A stretch of 64,000 bases of DNA, taken from contig NZ_LECZ01000021.1 in assembly GCF_001022965.1 (NCBI RefSeq), positions 62,001 to 126,000 on the forward strand. Reading direction: 5' to 3'. Source of the stretch: Enterobacter genomosp. O. Its GTDB lineage: Bacteria > Pseudomonadota > Gammaproteobacteria > Enterobacterales > Enterobacteriaceae. The notes below the pieces were generated by a model. That model ran no database searches, was not told where the DNA came from, and worked only from the letters and a program-made list of their open reading frames with translations. This document shows, piece by piece, positions 17,576 to 26,837 of this stretch. The translations under genes were made by a program, and so were the position numbers. Within the stretch, counting starts at the first letter, position 1. The number at the start of each line of letters is the position of its first letter.

Positions 17576-18601
17576 ATGTCTGCTGCTCATCTCGGTTTCC
17601 CGACTGAAACCGTTGTTGTCTTTGTCGTGATGGCCGTTGGGGCGATGTTTATCGACCTCTTTATGCATCGTCATGATAAACCGATCTCGCTGAAAAGCGC
17701 CGCGATGTGGTCCCTCTTTTGGGTCATGATGGCGATGGCGTTCGCCGGGTTCCTGTATGTTCACCACGGCGCAGAGATGGCGAGCCTGTTCCTCACCGGC
17801 TACGCGCTGGAAGAGGTGCTTTCCGTCGATAACCTGTTTGTGATGATGGCGATTTTTGCATGGTTCGGCGTGCCGGATAAGTATCGCCACCGCGTGCTCT
17901 ACTGGGGGGTGCTGGGTGCGATAGTGTTCCGCGGCATCTTTGTGGCGATTGGGACAAGCCTGTTGAGTCTGGGGCCTTACGTAGAAGTGATCTTCGCGCT
18001 GGTCGTCGGCTGGACGGCGGTGATGATGCTCAAACGCAATGAAGAGAGTGACGAAGTGGAAGACTACTCGGGTCATCTCGCTTATCGCCTGGTGAAGCGC
18101 TTCTATCCTGTCTGGCCGAAAATCAGCAGCAATGCCTTTATTCTGACGCAGAAAGAGGTGGATGCGGAGCTCGAAAAACCGGAAAACCAGGACGTGACGG
18201 TGGGACGCGTTAAGAAGGCGAAGCGCTATGCCACGCCGCTGCTGCTTTGCGTGGCCGTCGTCGAGCTCTCTGATGTGATGTTCGCGTTTGACTCCGTGCC
18301 GGCCATTATTGCCGTGAGCCGCGAGCCGCTGATTATCTACAGCGCCATGATGTTCGCCATTCTCGGCCTGCGTACGCTCTACTTCGTTCTGGAAGCGCTG
18401 AAGCAGTATCTGGTGCACCTCGAAAAAGCCGTCGTACTGCTGCTGTTCTTCGTGGCGTTCAAGCTGGGATTAAATGCCACCGATCACTTCTGGCATCACG
18501 GTTATAACATTGGCGCCACGGCAAGCCTGTTTGTCGTGCTCGGCGTGCTGGCGCTGGGGATTATTGCGAGCGTGATGTTCCCGGGGAAACGTACTGCCTG
18601 A
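17576..18601 (+). CDS. TerC-family integral membrane protein (orphan)
   Basis: A 341-residue membrane protein with about nine hydrophobic segments and the family hallmarks EEVLSVDNLFVM (first half) and VVELSDVMFAFDS (second half), which carry the conserved acidic residues of the TerC/Alx fold. It looks closer to TerC of tellurite-resistance ter operons than to E. coli Alx, but no terZABDEF genes are present. TerC/Alx proteins are linked to metal (notably manganese) export or loading of exported metalloenzymes. The ATG at 17576 follows AAAAGGG; the 13-residue upstream extension is not hydrophobic or conserved. A structured leader precedes it. Confidence 0.88.
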   Translation: MSAAHLGFPTETVVVFVVMAVGAMFIDLFMHRHDKPISLKSAAMWSLFWVMMAMAFAGFLYVHHGAEMASLFLTGYALEEVLSVDNLFVMMAIFAWFGVPDKYRHRVLYWGVLGAIVFRGIFVAIGTSLLSLGPYVEVIFALVVGWTAVMMLKRNEESDEVEDYSGHLAYRLVKRFYPVWPKISSNAFILTQKEVDAELEKPENQDVTVGRVKKAKRYATPLLLCVAVVELSDVMFAFDSVPAIIAVSREPLIIYSAMMFAILGLRTLYFVLEALKQYLVHLEKAVVLLLFFVAFKLGLNATDHFWHHGYNIGATASLFVVLGVLALGIIASVMFPGKRTA

Positions 18602-18610
18602 TGCATCGCT

Positions 18611-18662
18611 TTTCTCCCTCTCCCTGTGGGAGAGGGTTGGGGTGAGGGCACCAGAGCGCACC
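18611..18662. repeat. CCCTCTCCC-family intergenic repeat, copy B
   Basis: Hairpin CCCTCTCCC-TGT-GGGAGAGGG followed by TTGGGGTGAGGGCACCAGAG. It lies between the convergent TerC-family and HAD genes and ends at the HAD stop. Confidence 0.8.
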
Positions 18663-19324
18663 TAACCCTTAATCGGCGAATTCCGGCGCTTGCGCGGGTG
18701 ATGGAAATGCCGCCAGTGTGGATCCTGCGCGGCTGCCAGCAGTTCGTGGTCGCCGCGGGTGTCACCCCAGGCGCGCAGGTGATAGGCGTTCAGATCGCCA
18801 TACACCTTTTCCAGTCTTGCCACTTTCTGGGCGCAGCGGCAGTTATTGCCCGTAATGCGCCCCGTCAGCTTGCCGTCTTTCACTTCCAGCTGCGTGCCAA
18901 TCAGCTTAATGCCCAGCTTGTCGGCCCACGGCTGGAGCACCAGCGCAGGCGACGCGGAGCAGATGGTCACTTCCGCACCGGAATTCACCTCTGCGGCGAC
19001 GGCCATCACGCCCTCCGGACGCATCAGTTTGCCCCAGTATTTTTCGCAAAACGCCTCTGCCTGCTGGCGTAGCCAGTGTTCATCCACGCCCGTCAGGAAC
19101 GTTTTAATCAGCACTTCCTTCAGCTCATCGCGCGTCAGCTTGCGACGCACGCAGTGGAGCGTGGGCAGCGCCATACGCACCAGACGACCCGCGAAGTAAC
19201 GTTTACCAAAGGCAAAACGCAGGAAAGGGATAAAGCTGTCGTGGTGGGTTAATGTCCCGTCAAAGTCAAAGACAGAGAGCACGTTGGATTTCGCCACCGT
19301 CTCGTCGGCAATCATGTTGGTCAT
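18662..19324 (-). CDS. HAD-IB family phosphatase/hydrolase
   Basis: A 220-residue HAD-superfamily hydrolase of the SerB/PgpC-like IB group. Motif I is DFDGTLT with nucleophile Asp20 and general acid Asp22, motif II is CSAS, a later lysine (CAQKVARLE) serves as motif III, and GDTRGD gives motif IV. It resembles E. coli YfhB/PgpC, which dephosphorylates phosphatidylglycerol phosphate, but is not its direct equivalent, so the substrate is open. The short basic C-terminus is unremarkable. It is convergent with the TerC-family gene and divergent from the NlpC/P60 gene. Confidence 0.82.
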   Translation of the reverse strand: MTNMIADETVAKSNVLSVFDFDGTLTHHDSFIPFLRFAFGKRYFAGRLVRMALPTLHCVRRKLTRDELKEVLIKTFLTGVDEHWLRQQAEAFCEKYWGKLMRPEGVMAVAAEVNSGAEVTICSASPALVLQPWADKLGIKLIGTQLEVKDGKLTGRITGNNCRCAQKVARLEKVYGDLNAYHLRAWGDTRGDHELLAAAQDPHWRHFHHPRKRRNSPIKG

Positions 19325-19563
19325 AAATACGTCTTAGCTGAAATACACATTCTGTGGATCAGTTTACCTGCTTTACCTGGACAGTCCTTACATCACAACC
19401 ATTTTTTTCTCGATCTTGCGATCTCAACGTGAGTCCATTTTTGGTCCCGATAAAGATTGGTGAAGAAATGAACTGTCTATATTATCGCCACATCGCAAGA
19501 TATTTAGAGGGGCCATTGTCCCTCACAGGTAAGGATAAATTCACTCACAGACTCTCTTTTGAT

Positions 19564-20091
19564 ATGACGTTCAGATCGCTTATTTCAATCCTCACGTTAA
19601 GTTTTGCTTCGTTCTCTGCATTAAGTTTTCAACTGCCTGCGTCGATGCTATCGATGAACAGCGAGCTGGCGGTATCCCCGGCGAAGTCTGCGCTGGTGCA
19701 CCAGGAAACGGGTCCGCTACGCTCCCGAATTCTTGACCAATACCAGAAATGGAAGGGAACCCAGTACCAGTGGGGCGGAACCACGCAACGTGGGGTGGAC
19801 TGCTCCGCCCTCATGCAGCATCTGTTCAGCGATGCGGCGCACCTTGATTTACCGCGCACGACGAGCGAGCAGATCCATCGCGGTGTGCAGGTGGCACAAT
19901 ACCGCCTGAGGCCCGGAGACCTGGTCTTCTTCCAGACCGGTCCGAACCGCAAGCACGTCGGCGTGTATATTGGTGATAGCCAGTTTATTCATGCCTCAAG
20001 CAGCCAGGGCGTAACGGTTTCAACCCTGACTGACAGCTACTGGCAGGAACGCTTCATCACCGCCCGCCGCATAGCAGGCGCTGCAGCCTGA
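19564..20091 (+). CDS. NlpC/P60 (C40) cell-wall peptidase
   Basis: A probable D,L-endopeptidase acting on peptidoglycan, related to MepS/MepH. From the ATG at 19564 it is 175 residues with a signal-type hydrophobic segment at 5-22. The catalytic set is Cys80 (DCSA, with Ala where DCSG is usual), His131 (KHVGVYIG) and His143 (FIHASS). No lipobox cysteine follows the hydrophobic segment, so it is probably secreted or anchored rather than a lipoprotein. The start is uncertain: ATG 19564 lacks a clear ribosome site, and the ATG at 19468 would add 32 residues ahead of the signal. The 239-base gap before it shows a small GAGGG/CCCTC hairpin and no gene. Confidence 0.8.
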   Translation: MTFRSLISILTLSFASFSALSFQLPASMLSMNSELAVSPAKSALVHQETGPLRSRILDQYQKWKGTQYQWGGTTQRGVDCSALMQHLFSDAAHLDLPRTTSEQIHRGVQVAQYRLRPGDLVFFQTGPNRKHVGVYIGDSQFIHASSSQGVTVSTLTDSYWQERFITARRIAGAAA

Positions 20092-20095
20092 CGGA

Positions 20096-20890
20096 TCAGA
20101 TGATGTCATCCACGACGCCGCCATCGACGCGCAACGCCGCGCCCGAGGTGGCGGAGGCCTGGGTTGAACAGACATAAATCACCATATTGGCCACCTCTTC
20201 AACCGTAGCCGCGCGCTGGATAACCGAGCTGGGGCGGTTGGCCATCACAAACTCTTTCGCCAGCTGCTCCAGCGATTTGCCGGTTTTTTCGATTTCATCC
20301 TTCATCATTTCCGCGAAACCGTCAGACATCGTTGGCCCCGGCAATACGCTGTTGACCGTCACCCCGCTTCCCGCCACGAACTTCGCCAGCCCGCGCGCCA
20401 GCGAGAGCTGCGCCGTTTTGGTCACGCCGTAGTGGATCATATCCGCCGGGATATTGCAGGCCGACTCGGAGGAGATAAACACCACGCGTCCCCAGCCTTT
20501 CTGCACCATGCCCGGCAGCAGGGCGCGGGAGAGGCGCACGCCGGACATGACGTTGGTCTGCCAGTAACGTTCCCAGGTTTCATCGTCGGTGGCATAGAAA
20601 TCCTGCGGGCCGTAAATCCCGGCGTTGTTGACCAGGATATCGACGTTATTCGCGACCTTCAGAAGTGATTCGACCCCTTCGGCCGTACCGAGATCGGCAA
20701 TCGCGGCACGCACCTGCACGCCGGGCACCACCTGCTGGAGCTGTTGAATGCCCTTATTCACCGATTCCGTGCTGCGGCCATTGACGATCACTTCCGCACC
20801 GCTCTCTGCCAGACCTCTGGCAATGGCGAAGCCGATCCCGCCGGTTGAGGCGGTTACCAGCGCCACTTTTCCCGCAAAGTCGATTTTCAT
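20096..20890 (-). CDS. short-chain dehydrogenase/reductase
   Basis: NAD(P)-dependent SDR of 264 residues from the ATG at 20890, which AAGGAG precedes by 6 bases (an ATG one codon earlier is too close). It has the cofactor motif TASTGGIG (13-20), NNAG (88-91) and the catalytic Ser141, Tyr154, Lys158. The substrate is unknown. It lies 32 bases downstream of the LysR gene on the same strand, so the two are probably co-transcribed, and the regulator is divergent from padC. A role in aromatic or phenolic metabolism is possible but not shown. It ends 4 bases after the convergent NlpC/P60 gene stop. Confidence 0.88.
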   Translation of the reverse strand: MKIDFAGKVALVTASTGGIGFAIARGLAESGAEVIVNGRSTESVNKGIQQLQQVVPGVQVRAAIADLGTAEGVESLLKVANNVDILVNNAGIYGPQDFYATDDETWERYWQTNVMSGVRLSRALLPGMVQKGWGRVVFISSESACNIPADMIHYGVTKTAQLSLARGLAKFVAGSGVTVNSVLPGPTMSDGFAEMMKDEIEKTGKSLEQLAKEFVMANRPSSVIQRAATVEEVANMVIYVCSTQASATSGAALRVDGGVVDDII

Positions 20891-20922
20891 CATCTGCTCC
20901 TTATCGTTTTAACGCTCGGACC

Positions 20923-21804
20923 TTAAAGCGTAGCAGGTGAGGATGAGGGCTCCTGGCTAAAAAGCCGCAACAGCGCCTCAACCTGCTCATCCAGCGGGGC
21001 GAGGGAGCGCTTAACGATGAGGTGAAGCGGCGTTGCCCTGCGCGCACCGTGGCTCAGCGGCAGCCGCTTCAGCACGCCTTGATCCAGCAGGGTCTGGATG
21101 CGTTCCTCCGGCAGCCAGCCATACCCGACCTGAGAGACGACGGCTTCAATGGCGGCATCGATGGTGGAAAACGTCCACGACTCGCCGGCCGCGCGCGCGG
21201 CGGTCTGGTTGTCCGCAATCTGGATGAGCGGCCACGGGCGCAGCATGTCGTCGTTAAGCGGCGCGTCGAGCTGAAAGAGGGGATGCTGGTGATGCGCCAC
21301 GGCAACAAAGTCGATATTCATCAGCCATTCGCCGAGGCCGGTCACGTCCTGGCGGCGGGTTAAGACCATTACGTCGGCTTCGTCATTGATGGCATCGGCG
21401 CGGGACGTTTCCAGCACTTCGGTGAGACGCACCTGGGTTTGCGGATACCGCTGCTGGAACTGACGCAGAATGGCGAACAGGCGTCGACGCGGGAAAACCG
21501 TGTCTACCACCAGATCCAGTCGGGTGCGCATCCCGTTGCGAAGGGTCCCGGCGCGCGTCTCGACGTATGAAAACGCCTTCAGCAGCGGTTTAACCTGGTT
21601 GAGAAGGAGCTCCCCGGCGGGCGTTAATACTGCTCGTCGCCCCTCCGGTACCAGCAGCGCCACGCCGAGCCGCTCCTGCAGCAGCGACAGGTTATAGCTG
21701 ACCGAGGACTGGCTGCGGTGGGTCTCTTCCGCGGCTTTGGCGAAGCTGCCCGCCTCCACTACTTTCGCCAGTAAAGACCATTGTTCAAGGGTCGTCTTAT
21801 GCAT
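20923..21804 (-). CDS. LysR-family regulator, probable padC regulator
   Basis: A 293-residue LTTR with an N-terminal winged helix-turn-helix (about 5-62, GSFAKAAEETHRSQSSVSYN) and a C-terminal periplasmic-binding-like effector domain. It is divergent from padC with a 99-base gap, the standard layout for a LysR regulator and its target. In several enterobacteria a LysR protein activates phenolic acid decarboxylase in response to coumarate or ferulate; that role here is inferred from position. The SDR follows on the same strand. Confidence 0.88.
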   Translation of the reverse strand: MHKTTLEQWSLLAKVVEAGSFAKAAEETHRSQSSVSYNLSLLQERLGVALLVPEGRRAVLTPAGELLLNQVKPLLKAFSYVETRAGTLRNGMRTRLDLVVDTVFPRRRLFAILRQFQQRYPQTQVRLTEVLETSRADAINDEADVMVLTRRQDVTGLGEWLMNIDFVAVAHHQHPLFQLDAPLNDDMLRPWPLIQIADNQTAARAAGESWTFSTIDAAIEAVVSQVGYGWLPEERIQTLLDQGVLKRLPLSHGARRATPLHLIVKRSLAPLDEQVEALLRLFSQEPSSSPATL

Positions 21805-21822
21805 AATCTATCTAAAATTTGG

Positions 21823-21853
21823 ATGAATTTGATTAAAACATAGCGTTATTCAT
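21823..21853. promoter_or_regulatory. candidate LysR binding region between the regulator and padC
   Basis: An inverted pair ATGAAT (21823-21828) and ATTCAT (21848-21853), 19 bases apart, lies in the short AT-rich divergent gap. This fits a LysR-type site only loosely. Confidence 0.3.
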
Positions 21854-21903
21854 TCATTTTTTGAAGGGGTACGATCGTCTCATCAAAACAAAGGAGACAT
21901 TTT

Positions 21904-22410
21904 ATGAACACCTTCGACAAACACGACTTAAGCGGCTTTATTGGTAAACACCTTGTTTATACCTACGATAACGGCTGGAACTACGAGATTTATATCAAAA
22001 ACGAAAACACCATCGACTACCGTATCCACAGCGGGCTGGTGGGGAATCGTTGGGTAAAAGATCAGCGGGTGTATATGGTTCGCGTGGGTGAGAGCATCTA
22101 TAAAATTTCCTGGACCGAGCCAACCGGTACCGACGTCAGCCTGATCGTGAACCTGGGCGACAAACTGTTCCACGGCACCATCTTCTTCCCGCGTTGGGTC
22201 ATGAACAACCCGGAAAAAACCGTGTGCTTCCAGAACGATCACATTCCGCTGATGAACAGCTATCGCGATGCAGGCCCTGCGTATCCAACGGAAGTGATTG
22301 ATGAATTTGCTACAATCACCTTTGTACGCGACTGCGGTGCAAATAATGAAAGCGTCATCGCCTGTGCGGCCAGCGAGTTACCAAAAAACTTTCCAGATAA
22401 CTTAAAATAA
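21904..22410 (+). CDS. padC: phenolic acid decarboxylase
   Basis: Cytoplasmic cofactor-free decarboxylase converting p-coumaric, ferulic and caffeic acids to vinyl phenols, a detoxification of plant phenolics. The 168 residues match the PadC family throughout: the YTYDNGWNYEIYIKN, HSGLVGNRW and GTIFFPRWV segments carry the conserved tyrosines, arginine and glutamate of the lipocalin-like barrel. A strong AAAGGAG ribosome site precedes ATG 21904. A good terminator follows, so it is monocistronic, and it is divergent from a LysR regulator that probably activates it. Confidence 0.95.
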   Translation: MNTFDKHDLSGFIGKHLVYTYDNGWNYEIYIKNENTIDYRIHSGLVGNRWVKDQRVYMVRVGESIYKISWTEPTGTDVSLIVNLGDKLFHGTIFFPRWVMNNPEKTVCFQNDHIPLMNSYRDAGPAYPTEVIDEFATITFVRDCGANNESVIACAASELPKNFPDNLK

Positions 22411-22438
22411 GCGCGACAATTAACTAAAAAGAAAAGTT

Positions 22439-22480
22439 CCCGGCTATTCCATACTATTTTGGAATAGCCGGGATTTTTTT
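22439..22480 (+). terminator. intrinsic terminator of padC
   Basis: CCCGGCTATTCCA (22439-22451) pairs with TGGAATAGCCGGG (22460-22472) over an 8-base loop, followed by ATTTTTTTT. A 13-pair perfect stem plus T-run. Confidence 0.95.
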
Positions 22481-22484
22481 TGTT

Positions 22485-22501
22485 TGTTTATGGTTGGTTT
22501 A
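22485..22501 (+). promoter_or_regulatory. PhoP box upstream of arnB
   Basis: TGTTTA, five bases, GGTTTA: both halves fit the PhoP direct-repeat consensus (T/G)GTTTA-N5-(T/G)GTTTA without mismatch. It lies 232 bases before arnB, in a 253-base AT-rich gap after the padC terminator. A weak -10 (CAAAAT, 22515-22520) is 13 bases downstream. This would put arn under direct PhoPQ control. Confidence 0.7.
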
Positions 22502-22613
22502 AATCAATTCATTTCAAAATGTTGCTGACGATCACATTAAAAAAATTTCATATTTATTTAACTTGTTGTTTTTAAACTATCTGCTAGTTGTTTTATAACG
22601 TTGTAAATGTTGT

Positions 22614-22630
22614 CTTAATTTTTTCCTAAG
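22614..22630 (+). promoter_or_regulatory. PmrA box upstream of arnB
   Basis: CTTAAT, five T, CCTAAG matches 11 of 12 positions of the PmrA (BasR) consensus YTTAAK-N5-YTTAAK. It lies 103 bases before arnB, a typical distance for the Salmonella pbgP/arn promoter. A weak -10 (TACTTT) starts 10 bases later. Confidence 0.65.
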
Positions 22631-22733
22631 AAAAGAAAGCTACTTTGAGACGAGTTTATGGTTCGTTGAAATAAACGGGCTGGCATTTGGTTAATATCAA
22701 AAACGTGCCATTTTTATTGCAAGGAAATTAATA

Positions 22734-23873
22734 ATGAGTGATTTTCTGCCTTTTTCGCGACCGTCGATGGGCGCTGAGGAAATTGCGGCCATTCAGGACG
22801 TTTTGATGTCGGGCTGGATCACCACAGGGCCTAAGAATCAGGAACTTGAAGAGGCATTCTGTCAACTTACCGGGAATCAACACGCGATTGCCGTCTGTTC
22901 AGCCACCGCGGGAATGCACGTCACGCTGATGGCGCTGGATATTGGCCCGGGCGATGAAGTCATTACTCCCTCACAAACCTGGGTCTCCACGCTAAATATG
23001 ATCGTTTTGCTGGGCGCAACGCCGGTCATGATTGATGTGGATAAAGATACGTTGATGGTGACGCCACAAGCCGTTGAAGCTGCTATTACTCCACGTACCA
23101 AAGCCATTATTCCCGTTCATTACGCCGGCGCGCCGTGTGAAATTGACGCTATCCATGCCATCGGGGAACGTCACGGCATTCCGGTAATTGAAGATGCGGC
23201 TCATGCCGCCGGAACGTATTACAAGAACCGTCATGTGGGCTGGAAAGGGACGGCGATTTTCTCCTTCCACGCCATCAAAAATATGACCTGCGCAGAAGGC
23301 GGCTTGGTCGTCACGGATAATGCCGAGCTTGCTGCGCGGATCCGCAGTCTGAAATTCCACGGTCTGGGCGTGGATGCCTATGACCGCCAGACGCACGGTC
23401 GTGCGCCGCAGGCGGAAGTGATCGCGCCGGGCTATAAATACAACCTGGCGGATATCAATGCCGCGCTGGCGCTGGTGCAGCTGGGCAAGCTGAAAGAGGC
23501 CAACAAGCGCCGCCAGGACATTGCTGAACGCTACCTGCGTGAGCTTGCCGATACGCCGTTCCAGCCGCTGACTATTCCGTCATGGCCGCACGTTCACGCC
23601 TGGCACCTGTTTATTATTCGCGTGGATGAAGCTCGTTGTGGGATTTCCCGCGACAGCCTGATGGCGGCCCTGAAAGAGAAAGGCATCGGCACCGGCCTCC
23701 ATTTCCGCGCGGCCCACACGCAAAAATACTACCGCGAGCGTTTTCCTGATGTATCGCTCCCGAATTCTGAATGGAATAGCGCGCGTATTTGTTCTCTCCC
23801 TCTTTTCCCGGACATGACTCATGACGACACAACCCGCGTCATTACCGCACTCCATCAGCTTGCAGGACATTGA
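22734..23873 (+). CDS. arnB: UDP-4-amino-4-deoxy-L-arabinose--oxoglutarate aminotransferase
   Basis: First gene of the arn operon. It transfers an amino group from glutamate to UDP-4-ketopentose, giving UDP-L-Ara4N. The 379-residue PLP enzyme of the DegT/DnrJ family has Lys182 (SFHAIKNMT) as the cofactor-binding lysine and the [13 protein letters not shown] and IEDAAHAAG segments. AAGGAA precedes the ATG. It acts in the cytoplasm on the product of the ArnA dehydrogenase domain. PhoP and PmrA boxes lie upstream. arnC starts 1 base after its stop. Confidence 0.98.
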   Translation: MSDFLPFSRPSMGAEEIAAIQDVLMSGWITTGPKNQELEEAFCQLTGNQHAIAVCSATAGMHVTLMALDIGPGDEVITPSQTWVSTLNMIVLLGATPVMIDVDKDTLMVTPQAVEAAITPRTKAIIPVHYAGAPCEIDAIHAIGERHGIPVIEDAAHAAGTYYKNRHVGWKGTAIFSFHAIKNMTCAEGGLVVTDNAELAARIRSLKFHGLGVDAYDRQTHGRAPQAEVIAPGYKYNLADINAALALVQLGKLKEANKRRQDIAERYLRELADTPFQPLTIPSWPHVHAWHLFIIRVDEARCGISRDSLMAALKEKGIGTGLHFRAAHTQKYYRERFPDVSLPNSEWNSARICSLPLFPDMTHDDTTRVITALHQLAGH

Positions 23874-23874
23874 T

Positions 23875-24858
23875 ATGTTCAGTGCACCGCCCGTACAAAA
23901 AGTTTCCGTGGTCATCCCGGTTTATAACGAGCAGGAGAGCCTGCCCGAACTGATCCGTCGTACTACGGCCGCCTGCGACACGATGGGCAAGGCCTACGAA
24001 ATTCTGCTGGTGGATGACGGCAGCAGCGATGATTCTGCGCTGATGCTGACCGAAGCCGCACAGGCCGAAGGCAGCCATATTGTTGCCGTGCTGCTCAACC
24101 GTAACTACGGCCAACACTCGGCGATTATGGCGGGCTTTAGCCACGTCACGGGCGATCTGGTCATCACCCTGGACGCTGACCTGCAAAACCCGCCGGAAGA
24201 GATCCCGCGCCTGGTTGCCAAAGCCGATGAAGGCTACGACGTGGTCGGCACGGTGCGTCAAAACCGTCAGGACAGTCTGTTCCGTAAGCTGGCTTCGCGG
24301 ACCATCAACCGACTCATCCAGCGTACAACCGGTAAAGCGATGGGCGATTACGGCTGCATGCTGCGCGCCTACCGCCGCCATATTATCGACGCCATGCTTC
24401 ACTGCCATGAACGCAGCACCTTTATTCCGATCCTCGCCAACACCTTTGCCCGTAAGGCAACGGAAATTCCGGTTCTGCACGCCGAGCGCGAGCACGGGGA
24501 GTCGAAGTACAGCTTTATGCGTCTCATCAACCTGATGTACGACCTCATCACCTGCCTGACCACCACGCCGCTGCGTCTGCTGAGCGTTTTCGGCAGCATC
24601 ATCGCCGTGGCCGGGTTTGCGCTGTCCGTCCTGCTGGTCGTGCTGCGACTGGTCTTTGGCCCGCAGTGGGCGGCGGAAGGGGTCTTTATGCTGTTTGCCG
24701 TGCTGTTTATGTTCATCGGCGCCCAGTTTGTCGGGATGGGGCTCCTCGGTGAATACATAGGCCGAATTTATAACGATGTTCGCGCGCGTCCGCGCTACTT
24801 TATTCAACGTGTTGTCCGTCAGGAACACAAAGCATCTCAAGAGGAAATTCACCCATGA
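23875..24858 (+). CDS. arnC: undecaprenyl-phosphate 4-deoxy-4-formamido-L-arabinose transferase
   Basis: Transfers the formylated aminoarabinose from UDP to undecaprenyl phosphate at the inner membrane. The ATG at 23875 gives [20 protein letters not shown] and 327 residues, matching the E. coli protein (322); the longer ORF start lies inside arnB. A GT2 domain with VDDGSSDDS and DADLQNP (metal and nucleotide binding) is followed by two C-terminal hydrophobic segments. AGGA at the end of arnB is the ribosome site. Its stop overlaps the arnA start by 4 bases. Confidence 0.97.
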   Translation: MFSAPPVQKVSVVIPVYNEQESLPELIRRTTAACDTMGKAYEILLVDDGSSDDSALMLTEAAQAEGSHIVAVLLNRNYGQHSAIMAGFSHVTGDLVITLDADLQNPPEEIPRLVAKADEGYDVVGTVRQNRQDSLFRKLASRTINRLIQRTTGKAMGDYGCMLRAYRRHIIDAMLHCHERSTFIPILANTFARKATEIPVLHAEREHGESKYSFMRLINLMYDLITCLTTTPLRLLSVFGSIIAVAGFALSVLLVVLRLVFGPQWAAEGVFMLFAVLFMFIGAQFVGMGLLGEYIGRIYNDVRARPRYFIQRVVRQEHKASQEEIHP

Positions 24859-26837
24859 AAGCTGTCGTATTTGCGTATCACGATATGGGGTGCACGGGCA
24901 CGCTGGCCCTGCTGGAAGCGGGCTATGATATTGCTGCAATCTTTACCCATCCGGACACGGCCGGAGAAAATAACTTTTTCGGCTCCGTGGCGCGTATCGC
25001 CGCCGAGCGCGGGATTCCGGTTTATGCGCCGGACGACGTCAACCACCCGCTGTGGGTGGAGCGCATCCGCGCGCTCGCGCCGGATGTGATCTTCTCGTTC
25101 TACTATCGCAACCTGCTTTCCGACGAGATCTTAGGTCTGGCCGCAAAAGGGGCCTTTAATCTTCATGGCTCTCTGCTGCCTGCCTACCGTGGCCGCGCCC
25201 CGCTGAACTGGGTGCTGGTAAACGGTGAAGCGGAAACGGGCGTGACGTTGCACCGCATGGTGCGCCGCGCGGATGCGGGCGCTATCGTGGCACAGCAGAA
25301 GGTCGCTATTGAGGCAGACGAAACCGCGCTGCAGCTGCATCAAAAGCTGAATGCGACGGCGCAGACGCTGCTGCGTGATGCGCTTCCCTCCATCCTCAGC
25401 GGCACCTTCAGCGAAGCCGCGCAGGATGAGAGCAAGGCAAGCTGCTTTGGCCGCCGCACGCCGGAAGATGGCCGTCTGGACTGGAACAAGCCGGCTCGCC
25501 AGCTGCACAACCTGGTGCGTGCCGTGACCGATCCGTGGCCGGGCGCGTACAGCTTTGCGGGCGTTAGCAAGTTTATCGTCTGGAAATCTCGCGTGCGTGA
25601 TGACATCCCGACCGCTAAACCGGGCACCGTCGTCTCTGTCTCTCCGCTGATTGTGAGCTGCGGCGAGCAGGCGCTGGAGATCGTCACCGGGCAAACCGAC
25701 AACGGCCTGTACGTTCAGGGTACCCAGCTGGCACAGTCTCTGGGTCTGGTGGCCGGGGCATTGATCACCAGCGCGCCGGTGGTTGCCATCAAACGCCGCA
25801 CCCGCGTGCTGATCCTCGGCGTGAACGGCTTTATCGGTAACCACCTGACCGAACGCCTGCTTAAAGACGATAACTATGAAATCTATGGTCTGGATATCGG
25901 CGCGGATGCCATCAGCCGTTTCCTCGACAACCCGCGTTTCCACTTCGTGGAAGGGGACATCAGCATCCACTCAGAGTGGATCGAGTACCACATTAAAAAA
26001 TGTGACGTGGTGCTGCCGCTGGTCGCCATTGCGACGCCAATCGAGTACACCCGCAACCCGCTGCGCGTGTTCGAGCTGGACTTCGAAGAGAACCTGAAGA
26101 TCATCCGCGACTGCGTGAAATACGACAAGCGCATCATCTTCCCGTCCACCTCTGAAGTGTACGGCATGTGTACCGATAAAAACTTCGATGAAGACACCTC
26201 CAACCTGGTGGTCGGGCCGATCAACAAACAGCGCTGGATTTACTCGGTCTCCAAACAGCTGCTGGACCGCGTGATTTGGGCCTACGGCGAGAAAGAAGGG
26301 CTGCGCTTTACCCTGTTCCGTCCGTTCAACTGGATGGGGCCACGTCTGGATAACCTGAACGCGGCGCGTATCGGTAGCTCCCGCGCAATCACCCAGCTGA
26401 TCCTGAACCTGGTAGAAGGCTCACCTATTAAGCTTATCGAAGGCGGTAAACAGAAACGCTGCTTTACGGATATCAGCGATGGTATCGAAGCCCTGTTCCG
26501 CATCATCGAAAACAAAGATAACCGCTGCAACGGTGAAATCATCAACATCGGTAACCCGGAAAACGAAGCGAGCATTCGCGAGCTGGCAGAGATGCTGCTG
26601 GCCAGCTTTGAGCGCCATCCGCTGCGCGATAAGTTCCCGCCGTTTGCCGGTTTCCGCGAAGTGGAAAGCAGCAGCTACTACGGCAAAGGGTATCAGGACG
26701 TTGAGCACCGTAAGCCAAGCATTCGCAATGCGAAGCGCTGCCTGAACTGGACGCCGACGGTGAAGATGGAGCAGACCATTGATGAAACGCTCGATTTCTT
26801 CCTGCGCACCGTGGAGCTCTCGGATCAGGCCTCATGA
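24855..26837 (+). CDS. arnA: bifunctional UDP-L-Ara4N formyltransferase / UDP-glucuronate decarboxylase
   Basis: A 660-residue two-domain enzyme. The N-terminal formyltransferase (about 1-304) has Asn102 and His104 in [14 protein letters not shown]. The C-terminal NAD-dependent dehydrogenase/decarboxylase (about 315-660) has the Rossmann motif [10 protein letters not shown] and the catalytic PSTSEVYG and [10 protein letters not shown] segments. It makes UDP-4-ketopentose from UDP-glucuronic acid and later formylates UDP-L-Ara4N. Length equals E. coli ArnA. It overlaps arnC and arnD by 4 bases each. Confidence 0.98.
   Translation: MKAVVFAYHDMGCTGTLALLEAGYDIAAIFTHPDTAGENNFFGSVARIAAERGIPVYAPDDVNHPLWVERIRALAPDVIFSFYYRNLLSDEILGLAAKGAFNLHGSLLPAYRGRAPLNWVLVNGEAETGVTLHRMVRRADAGAIVAQQKVAIEADETALQLHQKLNATAQTLLRDALPSILSGTFSEAAQDESKASCFGRRTPEDGRLDWNKPARQLHNLVRAVTDPWPGAYSFAGVSKFIVWKSRVRDDIPTAKPGTVVSVSPLIVSCGEQALEIVTGQTDNGLYVQGTQLAQSLGLVAGALITSAPVVAIKRRTRVLILGVNGFIGNHLTERLLKDDNYEIYGLDIGADAISRFLDNPRFHFVEGDISIHSEWIEYHIKKCDVVLPLVAIATPIEYTRNPLRVFELDFEENLKIIRDCVKYDKRIIFPSTSEVYGMCTDKNFDEDTSNLVVGPINKQRWIYSVSKQLLDRVIWAYGEKEGLRFTLFRPFNWMGPRLDNLNAARIGSSRAITQLILNLVEGSPIKLIEGGKQKRCFTDISDGIEALFRIIENKDNRCNGEIINIGNPENEASIRELAEMLLASFERHPLRDKFPPFAGFREVESSSYYGKGYQDVEHRKPSIRNAKRCLNWTPTVKMEQTIDETLDFFLRTVELSDQAS

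Noticed and set aside
17498..18418. 306-residue antisense ORF across the TerC-family gene
   Set aside because: Histidine- and arginine-rich composition of a codon shadow; the plus-strand membrane protein is clearly the real gene.
23842..24939. 365-residue antisense ORF across arnC
   Set aside because: Shadow; spans the arnC-arnA junction where both plus-strand genes are certain.
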